The notes: generated by a model not told the origin, from the letters alone. Positions 1 through 9,267 are shown, counted from the stretch's first letter. The stretch is 64,000 bases of DNA from Streptomyces sp. 1222.5 (GCF_900105245.1 NZ_FNSZ01000001.1:5268001-5332000), one strand, 5' to 3'. Translations and numbers: made by a program.

Positions 1-2050
1 GTACACGGCGGTGGAGCCGGCCGAGGGCGCCGTGCGGCCGGACAACACCGCCGACATCGCCGAGACCCTGCACATCGGCCGCATCGGCGTCCTCGACCAG
101 GACTACTCCCCGCTGGTCATCGACTGGCGGGCGCCCGCGGCCGCACCCTTCTACCGGGCCACGCCCGTCGACCCCGGCCGGGTCGTCAGGCGCCGGGTCA
201 TCCGCTCCAAGGGCCGCCGGGTCCTCGGCGTCGAGGACGACCTGATGCGCCCCGAGCTGACCGCCAGCCTCGACGGCCGCATCCTGCCCGCGATCGGCGA
301 CGGCGCCCTCATGGCCGCCCTCGGACAGGCCCGCAGCCACACCATGCGGGACATCGTCTCGTCCATCCAGGCGGAGCAGGACCTGGTCATCCGCGCCCCC
401 GCCGCCTCCGTCACCTACGTGGAGGGCGGCCCCGGCACCGGCAAGACCGCAGTCGCCCTGCACCGCGCGGCCTACCTGCTCTACCAGGACCGCAGACGCT
501 ACGCGGGGGGCATCCTGATCGTCTCCCCGACCCCGCTGCTCGTCGCCTACACCGAGGGCGTGCTGCCCTCGCTCGGCGAGGAGGGCCAGGTCGCGATCCG
601 CGCGATCGGCTCCCTGGTCGACGGCGCGGAGGCCACCCTCTACGACTCCCCGTCCGTGGCCCGCGCCAAGGGCTCGTACCGGATGCTGAAGGTGCTGCGG
701 AAGGCGGCCCGCGGCGCCCTGGAACTGGGCCCCGGCGGTGGCGCGCCCGCCGGGCAGCTCGCCCTCGACGACGACATCGAGGCCGACGCCGCGCCCGCGA
801 GCGGCCCGCCGGCCCGGCTGCGGGTGGTCGCCTTCAACCGCCGCCTCGAACTGGAGGCCGGTGAGCTGGAACGCATCCGCCGCAACGCCCTCGGCGGCAC
901 CGCGCCGGTCAACCTGCTCCGCCCGCGCGCCCGCAAGCTGCTGCTGGACGCCCTGTGGGCGAGATCCGGCGCCGCGGGCCGGCACACCGACCCGGAGCTC
1001 GCCGCCGAACTGCGCTCCTCCTTCGACGAGGACGTCGCGAGCGAGGACCCCTTCATCGCGTTCCTCGACGCCTGGTGGCCCGAGCTGACCCCCAAGGCGG
1101 TGCTCGCCGCCATGGCGGACGAGAAGCGCCTCGGCCGCTGGGCCCGCCGCATCCTCAACCCCGGCGAGGTCCGCAAGGTCGCCCGCGCCCTGAAGCGGGA
1201 CGGTCACTCGGTGCACGACATCGCCATGCTGGACGAGTTGCAGGCGATCCTCGGCGCCCCGGCCCGCCCCCGCAAGAAGCGCGAATTCGACCCGTTGGAC
1301 CAGCTCACCGGCCTGGAGGAGCTGATGCCGGTGCGCGAGGAGTCGCAGCGGGAGCGCGCCGAGCGCCTCGCGCAGGAGCGCACCGAGTACGCGCACGTCA
1401 TCGTGGACGAGGCGCAGGACCTCACCCCGATGCAGTGGCGCATGGTCGGCCGCCGCGGGCGGCACGCCACCTGGACGGTCGTCGGCGACCCGGCCCAGTC
1501 CTCCTGGTCCGACCCGGACGAGGCGGCCGAGGCCCGCGACGAGGCCCTCGGCACCCGCCCCCGGCGCCGCTTCCAGCTCACTGTGAACTACCGCAACCCC
1601 GCCGAGATCGCCGAGCTGGCCGCGAGGGTCCTCGCGCTCGCCATGCCCGGCTCCGAGGCGCCGTCGGCCGTACGGTCCACCGGGGTCGAGCCGCGCTTCA
1701 CCGTCGTGCGGGACTCCCTTCCGCGGACCGTGCGGGCCGAGGCCGAGCGGCTCCTCGCGGCCGTGGACGGCACGATCGGCGTGGTCGTCGCGATGAACCG
1801 GCGCGAGGAGGCCCGCCGCTGGCTGGCCGGGCTCGGCGACCGGGTCGTGGCGCTCGGCAGCCTGGAGGCCAAGGGCCTGGAGTACGACGCCACCGTCGTC
1901 GTCTCGCCCGCGGAGATCGCCGACGAGTCCCCGGCCGGGCTGCGCGTGCTGTACGTGGCGCTGACCCGGGCCACCCAGCAGCTGACGGTGGTGTCGGCGG
2001 AGCGGGACGAGCCGGACGAGGCCGGGGTGCCCGACCTGCTCAGGGACTGA
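1..2050 (+). CDS. helD: HelD-type UvrD-like ATPase, RNA polymerase recycling motor (5' end outside window)
   Basis: The reading frame is open from the first base, so the N-terminal secondary-channel arm lies upstream of the window. It is a superfamily 1 (UvrD/Rep-like) ATPase of the HelD group, which strips stalled RNA polymerase from DNA; some actinobacterial relatives (HelR) protect it from rifamycins. Visible motifs are Walker A GGPGTGKT near base 425, Walker B VIVDEAQDLTPMQ, VVGDPAQSSW, TVNYRN, LEAKGLEYDATVVV and the C-terminal LYVALTRATQQL. The spacing between Walker A and B, with an arginine-rich insert, fits HelD rather than UvrD. Whether it is the resistance-type HelR cannot be decided without the upstream promoter. 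Confidence 0.85.
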   Translation, partial: YTAVEPAEGAVRPDNTADIAETLHIGRIGVLDQDYSPLVIDWRAPAAAPFYRATPVDPGRVVRRRVIRSKGRRVLGVEDDLMRPELTASLDGRILPAIGDGALMAALGQARSHTMRDIVSSIQAEQDLVIRAPAASVTYVEGGPGTGKTAVALHRAAYLLYQDRRRYAGGILIVSPTPLLVAYTEGVLPSLGEEGQVAIRAIGSLVDGAEATLYDSPSVARAKGSYRMLKVLRKAARGALELGPGGGAPAGQLALDDDIEADAAPASGPPARLRVVAFNRRLELEAGELERIRRNALGGTAPVNLLRPRARKLLLDALWARSGAAGRHTDPELAAELRSSFDEDVASEDPFIAFLDAWWPELTPKAVLAAMADEKRLGRWARRILNPGEVRKVARALKRDGHSVHDIAMLDELQAILGAPARPRKKREFDPLDQLTGLEELMPVREESQRERAERLAQERTEYAHVIVDEAQDLTPMQWRMVGRRGRHATWTVVGDPAQSSWSDPDEAAEARDEALGTRPRRRFQLTVNYRNPAEIAELAARVLALAMPGSEAPSAVRSTGVEPRFTVVRDSLPRTVRAEAERLLAAVDGTIGVVVAMNRREEARRWLAGLGDRVVALGSLEAKGLEYDATVVVSPAEIADESPAGLRVLYVALTRATQQLTVVSAERDEPDEAGVPDLLRD

Positions 2051-2437
2051 TTCCTGTGAACTCGGCGCAGAAGGAATGGCCCCGGGCATCCGTTTGTTAG
2101 CCTTGACGTGGCACCGGCCCGATCCAAGCCCCCGGGCCCAACCTTCGTCCCTCAGAGGGACCACTTGCCGCGAGGCGAGCATGGCGGGTCGGTGTCATTG
2201 AGCGTTCGAGAGGCCCACGTCCGATGTGACGTGGGCCTCTCCCTTTGTGTCCCGACCCCCTGGCACGGACTGATCGATTCTCGTATGGTGGAAGTCGTTT
2301 TCCGAAACCGGCCACCCCGTCGGAAGCCCTGTGTGAACAAAACGTCCGCAACCCAGGGCGACTACCGCGTACTGAGCGGTAGGTGCGACGATCGGACGGC
2401 ACAATTCGCGACACGGTGAAAGCAGAGGAAGTCGGCC
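2051..2437. other. Intergenic region between helD and malic enzyme
   Basis: About 390 bases with no convincing gene. It holds the helD terminator, then an AT-richer stretch (about 2270-2345) that probably carries the malic enzyme promoter, and a short inverted repeat CTACCG/CGGTAG at 2362-2367 and 2377-2382. No clear -35/-10 pair could be fixed. Confidence 0.5.
2210..2239 (+). terminator. Terminator after helD
   Basis: A perfect 11-bp stem, GAGGCCCACGT with ACGTGGGCCTC, encloses an 8-base loop and is followed by the T-rich TCCCTTTGTGT. It sits 160 bases after the helD stop. Confidence 0.8.
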
Positions 2438-3853
2438 ATGGCAACGGCGCCCAGCGTCTCCTACTCGATGACCATCCGGCTGGAGGTGCCCGCGAGCGGA
2501 ACCGCCGTCTCGCAGCTCACCACCGCCGTGGAGTCCTCCGGAGGCTCGGTGACCGGCCTCGACGTCACCGCGTCCGGCCACGAGAAGCTCCGCATCGACG
2601 TCACCATCGCGGCCTCCTCGACCGCACACGCCGACGAGATCGTCGAGAAGCTCCGCGGCATCGAGGGCGTCACCCTGGGCAAGGTCTCCGACCGTACGTT
2701 CCTCATGCACCTCGGCGGCAAGATCGAGATGGCGTCGAAGCACCCCATCCGCAACCGTGACGACCTGTCCATGGTCTACACGCCGGGTGTCGCGCGCGTC
2801 TGCATGGCCATCGCCCAGAACCCCGAGGACGCCCGCCGCCTCACCATCAAGCGCAACTCCGTTGCGGTCGTGACGGACGGCTCCGCCGTGCTCGGCCTCG
2901 GCAACATCGGTCCCAAGGCCGCGCTGCCCGTCATGGAGGGCAAGGCGGCCCTCTTCAAGCGGTTCGCCGGCATCGACGCCTGGCCGATCTGCCTGGACAC
3001 CCAGGACACCGACGCGATCGTGGAGATCGTCAAGGCGATCGCCCCCGGGTTCGCCGGCATCAACCTCGAGGACATCTCCGCCCCGCGCTGCTTCGAGATC
3101 GAGGCCCGGCTGCGCGAGGCCCTCGACATCCCCGTCTTCCACGACGACCAGCACGGCACGGCCATCGTCGTCCTCGCCGCCCTGACCAACGCCCTGCGGG
3201 TGACGGAGAAGGCCATCGAGAACATCCGGGTCGTGATGTCCGGTGCCGGCGCCGCCGGTACCGCCATCCTGAAGCTGCTCCTCGCGGCGGGCGTGAAGAA
3301 CGCCGTCGTCGCCGACATCCACGGTGTGGTCCACGCCGACCGCGCCGACCTGGTGGACGCCCCGGCCGACTCGCCGCTGCGCTGGATCGCCGACAACACC
3401 AACCCCGAGGGCCTCACCGGCACCCTGAAGGAGGCCGTGCGCGGCGCCGACGTCTTCATCGGCGTCTCCGCCCCGAACGTCCTCGACGGCGACGACGTGG
3501 CCGCCATGGCCGACGGCGCCATCGTGTTCGCGCTCGCGAACCCCGACCCGGAGGTGGAACCCGCGATCGCCCGCCAGACGGCGGCCGTCGTGGCCACCGG
3601 CCGCTCCGACTTCCCGAACCAGATCAACAACGTGCTGGTCTTCCCGGGTGTCTTCCGCGGCCTGCTGGACGCCCAGTCCCGCACCGTCAACACGGAGATG
3701 ATGCTCGCCGCCGCCAAGGCCCTCGCCGACGTGGTCACCGAGGACGAGCTGAACCCCAACTACATCGTCCCGAGCGTCTTCAACGACAAGGTCGCGGGCG
3801 CCGTGGCCGGTGCGGTCCGCGAGGCCGCGAAGGCGGCCGGAGCGACGGTCTGA
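2438..3853 (+). CDS. NAD-dependent malic enzyme with N-terminal ACT domain
   Basis: Oxidatively decarboxylates malate to pyruvate, linking the TCA cycle to acetyl-CoA supply. The 471-residue protein has an ACT domain (about residues 8-80, a likely allosteric site), then the malic enzyme catalytic region (MVYTPGVARVC, VVTDGSAVLGLGNIGP, EGKAALFKRFAGIDAWP, HDDQHGTAIV) and a Rossmann fold with GAGAAG. FPNQINNVLVFPGVFRG near the C-terminus is also typical. The small bacterial form with ACT is usually NAD-linked; coenzyme choice is inferred. The ATG at 2438 follows AGAGGAAG. It is monocistronic, between helD and hup. Confidence 0.9.
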   Translation: MATAPSVSYSMTIRLEVPASGTAVSQLTTAVESSGGSVTGLDVTASGHEKLRIDVTIAASSTAHADEIVEKLRGIEGVTLGKVSDRTFLMHLGGKIEMASKHPIRNRDDLSMVYTPGVARVCMAIAQNPEDARRLTIKRNSVAVVTDGSAVLGLGNIGPKAALPVMEGKAALFKRFAGIDAWPICLDTQDTDAIVEIVKAIAPGFAGINLEDISAPRCFEIEARLREALDIPVFHDDQHGTAIVVLAALTNALRVTEKAIENIRVVMSGAGAAGTAILKLLLAAGVKNAVVADIHGVVHADRADLVDAPADSPLRWIADNTNPEGLTGTLKEAVRGADVFIGVSAPNVLDGDDVAAMADGAIVFALANPDPEVEPAIARQTAAVVATGRSDFPNQINNVLVFPGVFRGLLDAQSRTVNTEMMLAAAKALADVVTEDELNPNYIVPSVFNDKVAGAVAGAVREAAKAAGATV

Positions 3854-4143
3854 CCACGTCGTGCCGTACTGTGCAGGGGCTGTGAGGATCACCACGGCGG
3901 CCCCCGCACCGGCGCGTCGTGGAACCTCTCGATGCCGGGCGCACTCTAGGGTGACGGCCGAGCAGGCGCTTTTCGTGTGACTCCCCAGGGTGTTCTCACG
4001 ACTCCTACGGGTGCCGGATTGGCTTTCGCGCCGCTGGTAGGGGCAGGATGCGTCCCTGGGCGCGAGCGCATCGGCATCGCAGTGCCTCGGGCGGCTCCGC
4101 CGCGTGGCACACCCCAACGGCAAGAAAACACGGGAGTAACAAC

Positions 4144-4425
4144 ATGAACCGCAGTGAGCTGGTGGCCGCGCTGGCCGACCGTGCCGAGGTGACCCGCAAG
4201 GACGCCGACGCCGTGCTGGCCGCGTTCGCCGAGACCGTCGGCGAGATCGTCGCCAAGGGCGACGAGAAGGTCACCATCCCCGGCTTCCTGACCTTCGAGC
4301 GCACCCATCGTGCCGCTCGTACCGCGCGCAACCCGCAGACCGGCGAGCCCATCAACATCCCCGCCGGCTACAGCGTCAAGGTCACCGCGGGCTCCAAGCT
4401 CAAGGAAGCCGCCAAGGGCAAGTAA
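4144..4425 (+). CDS. hup: HU family nucleoid DNA-binding protein
   Basis: A 93-residue HU protein that bends and compacts DNA. The family core is clear: MNRSELVAALADRAEVTRKD, then GFLTFERTHRAARTARNPQTG, the beta-arm signature with the prolyl tip. It lacks the lysine-rich tail found in the second Streptomyces HU (HupS type), so it is the short vegetative form. Start: ATG at 4144 behind GGGAGTAACAAC; an in-frame upstream start at 4048 would add unrelated residues and is rejected. A strong two-way terminator separates it from convergent murA. Confidence 0.95.
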   Translation: MNRSELVAALADRAEVTRKDADAVLAAFAETVGEIVAKGDEKVTIPGFLTFERTHRAARTARNPQTGEPINIPAGYSVKVTAGSKLKEAAKGK

Positions 4426-4480
4426 GCGCAAGCGTTCCGCTGTGGCCGCGGTCCCGGCCGAGCGCCGCGGGGCGGCTGCG

Positions 4481-4526
4481 GACCGGCTGAGGCCGGTCGC
4501 GCAGTTCCCCGCGCCCCCACGGGCGC
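4481..4526. repeat. Two small hairpins resembling a dispersed Streptomyces intergenic repeat
   Basis: Behind hup come two adjacent palindromes: GACCGGC/GCCGGTC (4481-4487, 4492-4498) and GCGCCC/GGGCGC (4511-4516, 4521-4526), joined by GCGCAGTTCCCC. I recall this GCGCAGTTCCCCGCGCCC core as a sequence repeated between many Streptomyces genes; only one copy was noticed here. Confidence 0.45.
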
Positions 4527-4546
4527 ACCACAGCCGAAGACGCCGA

Positions 4547-4584
4547 AAAGGGCGGCCCCTCCCGTCGAGGAGGGGCCGCCCTTT
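4547..4584. terminator. Bidirectional terminator between hup and murA
   Basis: A perfect 16-bp stem (4547-4562 with 4569-4584; arms begin AAAGGGCGG and end CCGCCCTTT) around a 6-base loop. The A/T arms suit termination of both convergent genes. Confidence 0.9.
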
Positions 4585-4605
4585 GCCGTTGCGCGGTGCG
4601 AACGC

Positions 4606-5946
4606 CTAGCCGAGCGCCTTGCCCGGCAGTTCCACCTTCGCGCCGAGCTCCATGAGCTTCTCCATGAAGTTCTCGTAGCCCCGGTTGATCAGCTCGATGC
4701 CGTGGACGCGCGAGGTGCCCTCGGCCGCGAGGGCCGCGATGAGGTACGAGAAGCCGCCGCGCAGGTCGGGGATGACCAGGTCGGAGCCCTGGAGCCGGGT
4801 CGGTCCGGAGACGACCGCGGAGTGCAGGAAGTTGCGCTGGCCGAAGCGGCAGTCGGAGCCGCCGAGGCACTCGCGGTACAGCTGGATGTGGGCGCCCATC
4901 TGGTTCAGGGCGGAGGTGAAGCCCAGCCGGGACTCGTACACCGTCTCGTGGATGATGGACAGGCCCGTGGCCTGCGTCAGGGCCACCACCAGCGGCTGCT
5001 GCCAGTCGGTCTGGAAGCCGGGGTGCACGTCCGTCTCCAGCGCGATGGACTTCAGCTGGCCGCCCGGGTGCCAGAAGCGGATGCCCTCGTCGTCGATCTC
5101 GAAGGCACCGCCCACCTTCCGGTAGGTGTTCAGGAACGTCATCATCGAGCGCTGCTGGGCGCCGCGGACGTAGATGTTGCCGTTGGTCGCGAGAGCCGCC
5201 GACGCCCAGGACGCGGCCTCCAGCCGGTCCGACAGGGCGCGGTGGGTGTAGCCGCCGAGCTTGTCCACACCGGTGATGCGGATCGTGCGGTCGGTGTCCA
5301 TCGCGATGATCGCGCCCATCTTCTGCAGTACGCAGATGAGGTCCTCGATCTCCGGCTCGACGGCCGCGTTGGACAGCTCGGTCACGCCCTCGGCCAGGAC
5401 GGCCGTCAGCAGCACCTGCTCGGTCGCGCCGACGGACGGGTAGGGCAGCCGGATCTTCGTGCCGCGCAGCCGCTGCGGGGCCTCCAGGTACTGGCCGTCC
5501 GCCCGCTTCTCGATCGTCGCGCCGAACTGGCGCAGCACGTCGAAGTGGAAGTCGATGGGCCGGCCGCCGATGTCGCAGCCGCCGAGGCCGGGGATGAAGG
5601 CGTGGCCGAGGCGGTGCAGCAGCGGGCCGCAGAACAGGATCGGGATCCGGCTGGAACCCGCGTGGGCATCGATGTCAGCCACGTTGGCGCTCTCGACGTG
5701 CGTCGGGTCGAGCACCAGCTCGCCGGGTTCCTCGCCCGGACGGACCGTCACGCCGTGCAGCTGGAGCAGGCCGCGCACGACCCGCACGTCACGGATGTCG
5801 GGAACGTTGCGCAGCCGGCTCGGCTCGCTGCCCAGCAGGGCGGCGACCATGGCCTTCGGTACGAGGTTCTTCGCACCGCGGACACGGATCTCGCCCTCCA
5901 GCGGGGTTCCGCCGTGGACAAGCAGGACATCGTCGTTGACGGTCAT
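4606..5946 (-). CDS. murA: UDP-N-acetylglucosamine 1-carboxyvinyltransferase MurA
   Basis: First committed step of peptidoglycan synthesis: transfers enolpyruvate from PEP to UDP-GlcNAc in the cytoplasm. The 446-residue protein shows the EPSP-synthase-like double fold, with RGAKNLVPKAMVAALL near the N-terminus and HPGFQTDWQQP. The catalytic loop reads GGCDIGGRP with Cys124, the residue fosfomycin alkylates; some actinobacteria have Asp here, so drug sensitivity is not excluded. ATG at 5946. It faces hup and is divergent from yqgE; a palindrome lies 67-85 bases upstream. Confidence 0.95.
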   Translation of the reverse strand: MTVNDDVLLVHGGTPLEGEIRVRGAKNLVPKAMVAALLGSEPSRLRNVPDIRDVRVVRGLLQLHGVTVRPGEEPGELVLDPTHVESANVADIDAHAGSSRIPILFCGPLLHRLGHAFIPGLGGCDIGGRPIDFHFDVLRQFGATIEKRADGQYLEAPQRLRGTKIRLPYPSVGATEQVLLTAVLAEGVTELSNAAVEPEIEDLICVLQKMGAIIAMDTDRTIRITGVDKLGGYTHRALSDRLEAASWASAALATNGNIYVRGAQQRSMMTFLNTYRKVGGAFEIDDEGIRFWHPGGQLKSIALETDVHPGFQTDWQQPLVVALTQATGLSIIHETVYESRLGFTSALNQMGAHIQLYRECLGGSDCRFGQRNFLHSAVVSGPTRLQGSDLVIPDLRGGFSYLIAALAAEGTSRVHGIELINRGYENFMEKLMELGAKVELPGKALG

Positions 5947-6012
5947 GAATCTCGCGTTCCGATGAGTTGGGCAGGGGCCGGCCGATCACTGTGCGCAGAG
6001 GCCGGGAAGACA

Positions 6013-6031
6013 GGGTAATCGCCGATTACCC
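6013..6031. promoter_or_regulatory. Palindrome upstream of murA
   Basis: A perfect 8-bp inverted repeat, GGGTAATC-GCC-GATTACCC, lies 67-85 bases before the murA start, in the murA/yqgE divergent region. Size and symmetry suit a dimeric repressor site; the regulator is unknown. Confidence 0.5.
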
Positions 6032-6215
6032 CCCGTCCGTAAGCCCAAGGGCGGCCCAGTCGCGTCATAGCTGTGTCACAACACGAACCGTTCCCAAGCG
6101 GACACATGGGGTCACCGGCGCGTCGGCGTACGCCGGGACCGCGTCCGCACGCCCTGAGCTGCCTTCACTCCCACGACCCCGATTGGCTCCCCACGCCAGG
6201 GGAAGATGCGGGATC

Positions 6216-6797
6216 ATGTCTGGCATGACCGAGGTGTCCTCGCTCACAGGGCGGCTGCTCGTGGCCACGCCGGCCCTGGCGGACCCGAACTTCGACCGCG
6301 CGGTCGTGCTGCTTCTCGACCACGACGAGGAGGGCTCCCTCGGTGTCGTCCTGAACCGTCCCACCCCGGTGGACGTCGGCGACATCCTGGAGGGCTGGGC
6401 GGACCTGGCGGGCGAGCCGGGAGTGGTCTTCCAGGGCGGCCCGGTCTCGCTGGACTCGGCGCTCGGTGTCGCGGTCATTCCGGGCGGCGCGGGCGGCGAC
6501 CGCACGCCCCTCGGCTGGCGCCGGGTGTACGGCGCCATCGGCCTGGTCGACCTGGAGGCCCCGCCGGAGCTGCTCGCCTCGGCCCTGGGCTCCCTGCGGA
6601 TCTTCGCCGGATACGCCGGCTGGGGGCCCGGTCAGCTGGAGGACGAACTGGTCGAGGGCGCCTGGTACGTGGTCGAGTCCGAGCCGGGCGACGTCTCCTC
6701 GCCGGCCCCCGAGAGGCTGTGGCGCGAGGTGCTGCGCCGCCAGCGCAACGAGCTGGCGATGGTGGCCACGTATCCGGACGACCCTTCGCTCAACTGA
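6216..6797 (+). CDS. YqgE/AlgH family protein
   Basis: A 193-residue cytoplasmic protein of the UPF0301 (YqgE/AlgH) family, whose biochemical role is unsettled. Family hallmarks are LTGRLLVATPALADPNFDRAV, LGVVLNRPT, FQGGPV and YAGWGPGQLEDEL. ATG at 6216 is preceded by GGGGAAG at a spacing of about 10; a second ATG nine bases on is possible. Divergent from murA and 30 bases upstream of the DUF3039 gene. Confidence 0.9.
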   Translation: MSGMTEVSSLTGRLLVATPALADPNFDRAVVLLLDHDEEGSLGVVLNRPTPVDVGDILEGWADLAGEPGVVFQGGPVSLDSALGVAVIPGGAGGDRTPLGWRRVYGAIGLVDLEAPPELLASALGSLRIFAGYAGWGPGQLEDELVEGAWYVVESEPGDVSSPAPERLWREVLRRQRNELAMVATYPDDPSLN

Positions 6798-6814
6798 TGC
6801 GTGCGAGCTTTCAG

Positions 6815-6820
6815 TACCCT
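6815..6820 (+). promoter_or_regulatory. Leaderless -10 element for the DUF3039 gene
   Basis: TACCCT ends 7 bases before the ATG at 6828, so transcription probably begins at the start codon. It lies just inside the intergenic space after yqgE, giving the small gene its own promoter. Confidence 0.5.
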
Positions 6821-6827
6821 GGGCGGT

Positions 6828-7124
6828 ATGAGCACTCTTGAGCCCGAGCGCGGGACTGGTACGGGGACCCTCGTAGAACCGACGCCGCAGGTGTCCCACG
6901 GCGACGGCGACCACGAGCGCTTCGCCCACTACGTCCAGAAGGACAAGATCATGGCGAGCGCCCTCGACGGGACCCCCGTCGTGGCGCTCTGCGGCAAGGT
7001 CTGGGTACCGGGCCGCGACCCGAAGAAGTACCCCGTGTGCCCCATGTGCAAGGAGATCTACGAGTCCATGGGCAGTGGCGGCGACGACAAGGGCAAGGGC
7101 AAGGGCAAGGGCGGCGACAAGTAG
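6828..7124 (+). CDS. DUF3039 family protein
   Basis: A 98-residue actinobacterial protein of unknown function. The conserved part (about residues 25-85) contains HERFAHYVQKDKI, a lone cysteine in ALCGKVW and CPMC, so it may bind zinc through three cysteines plus a histidine. The tail is a low-complexity run of GK repeats. No ribosome binding site is seen at ATG 6828; a -10 element 7 bases upstream points to leaderless translation. A strong terminator follows. Confidence 0.85.
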   Translation: MSTLEPERGTGTGTLVEPTPQVSHGDGDHERFAHYVQKDKIMASALDGTPVVALCGKVWVPGRDPKKYPVCPMCKEIYESMGSGGDDKGKGKGKGGDK

Positions 7125-7151
7125 TCCCGCCGCCCGCCCGAGGTCTCCGCG

Positions 7152-7187
7152 GGCCCCCGGGGCGCGTTCGCGCGCGCCCCGGGGGCC
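7152..7187 (+). terminator. Terminator after the DUF3039 gene
   Basis: A perfect 15-bp stem (7152-7166 with 7173-7187) with a TTCGCG loop, followed by TTCGCGTTTT. Confidence 0.85.
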
Positions 7188-7206
7188 TTCGCGTTTTCCG
7201 GTCCCC

Positions 7207-7251
7207 AGTGGTGGAGACCTCTTGTCGGTGGGTTCCCGTAGTCCCTAGCCT
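7207..7251 (+). promoter_or_regulatory. DasR-like operator (dre) overlapping the hexosaminidase promoter
   Basis: AGTGGTGGAGACCTCT at 7207-7222 matches 13 of 16 positions of the published DasR element AGTGGTCTAGACCAnT (either orientation). It abuts a likely promoter, TTGTCG (7222-7227), 18-base spacer, TAGCCT (7246-7251). A repressor here would block -35 recognition. Derepression by glucosamine-6-phosphate is known for DasR; its action at this site is inferred. Confidence 0.75.
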
Positions 7252-7363
7252 CCAAGGTGTTGTGCACGGTGAAACATCCATTGCGCATGCTGCAACGGCA
7301 CGTGGTCATGTGCCGGCCCGCGACGCCTGGTGCCGGGGCCGGACGGAGCGGTGAAGGACGGAC

Positions 7364-9043
7364 ATGGTGGATGCGATTCCCTACGAGCTCTTCCACGGCT
7401 TCGACGTGGGGCTCGTCCCGGCGCCCGGCCGCCTCTCCGCCTCGCTGCCCGGCGGCGGCCGGGGGTGTGTCATCGACGCGGGGACCGGGATCGAGGCGAC
7501 CGCCGGCACCGAGCGGGTCGCGCGGTGGCTGCGCACGACCGTCGGCGCGGCGACCGGATGTCCGCTGGCTCCGCACGCCGGCGAGGGCACTCGCGTGCGG
7601 CTGCGGATCGCCCCCGCCCTGGCCGCGGAACTCGGCAGCCACGAGGCGTACCGGATGACGGTCGACGGCCACGGCGTCGCCATCGACGGAGCCGGTGAGG
7701 CGGGGGTGTTCTGGGGGTCCCAGACCTTCCGTCAACTGCTCGGCCCCGACGCCTTCCGCCGGGCGCCGGTCTCGGCGCGGGACGCCTGGGAGCTCCCTGC
7801 CGTCACCGTCGAGGACGCCCCCCGTTTCCGTTGGCGCGGGCTCCTCCTCGACGTGGCCCGGCACTTCATGCCCAAGGAAGGCGTGCTGCGCTACCTGGAC
7901 CTGATGGCCGCCCACAAACTCAACGTCCTCCACTTCCATCTGACGGACGACCAGGGCTGGCGCATCGAGATCAAGCGCCGTCCTAAGCTCACCGAGACCG
8001 GCTCCTGGCGCGCGCGGACGAAATTCGGTCACCGCGCCTCACCCCTGTGGGAGGAGAAGCCGCACGGGGGTTACTACACCCAGGACGACATCCGGGAGAT
8101 CGTCGCCTATGCCGCGGAGCGGCACATCACCGTCGTCCCGGAGATCGACGTACCGGGCCATTCGCAGGCCGCCATCGCCGCGTACCCGGAACTCGGCAAC
8201 ACCGACGTCGTCGACACCGCCGCCCTCACCGTCTGGGACGACTGGGGCATCTCCTCGAACGTCCTGGCCCCCGCCGACACCACACTGCGTTTCTACGAGG
8301 GGGTGTTCGAGGAGATCCTGGAAATGTTCCCGTCGGAGTTCGTCCATGTCGGCGGCGACGAGTGCCGCAAGGAGCAGTGGAGCGCCTCACCGGCCGCCAG
8401 GACCCGCATGGCGGAACTCGGCCTGGCCGACGAGGAGGAGCTCCAGTCCTGGTTCATCGGGCACTTCGACGCGTGGCTGTCCGCGCGCGGACGCCGCCTC
8501 ATCGGCTGGGACGAGATCCTGGAAGGCGGCCTCGCGAAGAACGCGGCCGTGTCCTCCTGGCGGGGCTACGCGGGCGGTGTCGCCGCCGCCCGCGCCGGTC
8601 ACGACGTCGTCATGTGCCCCGAGCAGTACGTGTACCTGGACTACCGTCAGGCCCCGGGCGAGGACGAGCCGGTGCCCATCGCCTACGTGCGCACCCTGGA
8701 GGACGTCTACCGGTTCGAACCCGTTCCCGCCGGGCTGACCGAGGAGGAGGCCGGACGCGTCCTCGGCACCCAGGCGAACGTCTGGACCGAGGTGATGGAG
8801 GACAGTGCGCGCGTGGACTACCAGACCTTCCCGCGCCTCGCGGCCTTCGCCGAGGTGGCCTGGCGGTCGCTGCCCGCCCCGGCGGAACGGGACTTCGCGG
8901 ACTTCGAACGCCGGATGACCTCCCACTACCGGCGACTTGACGCCCTCGGGGTCGCCTACCGGCCGCCGACCGGGCCGCTGCCGTGGCAGCGGCGCCCCGG
9001 TGTGCTCGGCCGTCCCCTCGAGGGGCGGCCCCCGAACACGTAA
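7364..9043 (+). CDS. Beta-N-acetylhexosaminidase (GH20)
   Basis: Releases terminal GlcNAc from chitin oligomers or cell-wall fragments. The 559-residue protein has the non-catalytic GH20b-type domain (about 1-150) and the catalytic barrel from PRFRWRGLLLDVARHFMP. The substrate-assisted pair is Asp332-Glu333 in HVGGDECRKEQW; LHFHLTDDQGWRIEIK and VPEIDVPGHSQAA are also typical. No signal peptide is evident, so it is probably intracellular or exported atypically. Start ATG 7364. A DasR-like operator about 140 bases upstream links it to the NagE/NagF permease genes at 48.6-51.8 kb. Confidence 0.92.
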   Translation: MVDAIPYELFHGFDVGLVPAPGRLSASLPGGGRGCVIDAGTGIEATAGTERVARWLRTTVGAATGCPLAPHAGEGTRVRLRIAPALAAELGSHEAYRMTVDGHGVAIDGAGEAGVFWGSQTFRQLLGPDAFRRAPVSARDAWELPAVTVEDAPRFRWRGLLLDVARHFMPKEGVLRYLDLMAAHKLNVLHFHLTDDQGWRIEIKRRPKLTETGSWRARTKFGHRASPLWEEKPHGGYYTQDDIREIVAYAAERHITVVPEIDVPGHSQAAIAAYPELGNTDVVDTAALTVWDDWGISSNVLAPADTTLRFYEGVFEEILEMFPSEFVHVGGDECRKEQWSASPAARTRMAELGLADEEELQSWFIGHFDAWLSARGRRLIGWDEILEGGLAKNAAVSSWRGYAGGVAAARAGHDVVMCPEQYVYLDYRQAPGEDEPVPIAYVRTLEDVYRFEPVPAGLTEEEAGRVLGTQANVWTEVMEDSARVDYQTFPRLAAFAEVAWRSLPAPAERDFADFERRMTSHYRRLDALGVAYRPPTGPLPWQRRPGVLGRPLEGRPPNT

Positions 9044-9267
9044 GGGAAAAAGAGCTCAAGCGTCACCGAAGAGAGGCAATCCGCCCGCACCGGTGATGCC
9101 GTGCGAAAACGGACCATCTCCTCGATGAGGTGGGCGAATGCCTCCTAGCGGACCCCCGCGTTCGGGCCTCGCGAAGATGTGCCAGAGTTGCCACGTCCGC
9201 CCTGTGAGCACGTACCGTACGGCCACACAGGTGGGACCAGGTGGGGCATCGGGAAGGGGCAGCCGGT

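Noticed and set aside
2195..4123. A 642-codon minus-strand frame over the malic enzyme gene
   Set aside because: It is a high-GC shadow; the sense frame has all malic enzyme motifs.
7082..7121. Simple GK-codon repeat at the end of the DUF3039 gene as a separate repeat element
   Set aside because: Only a few 6-bp units, part of the coding tail.
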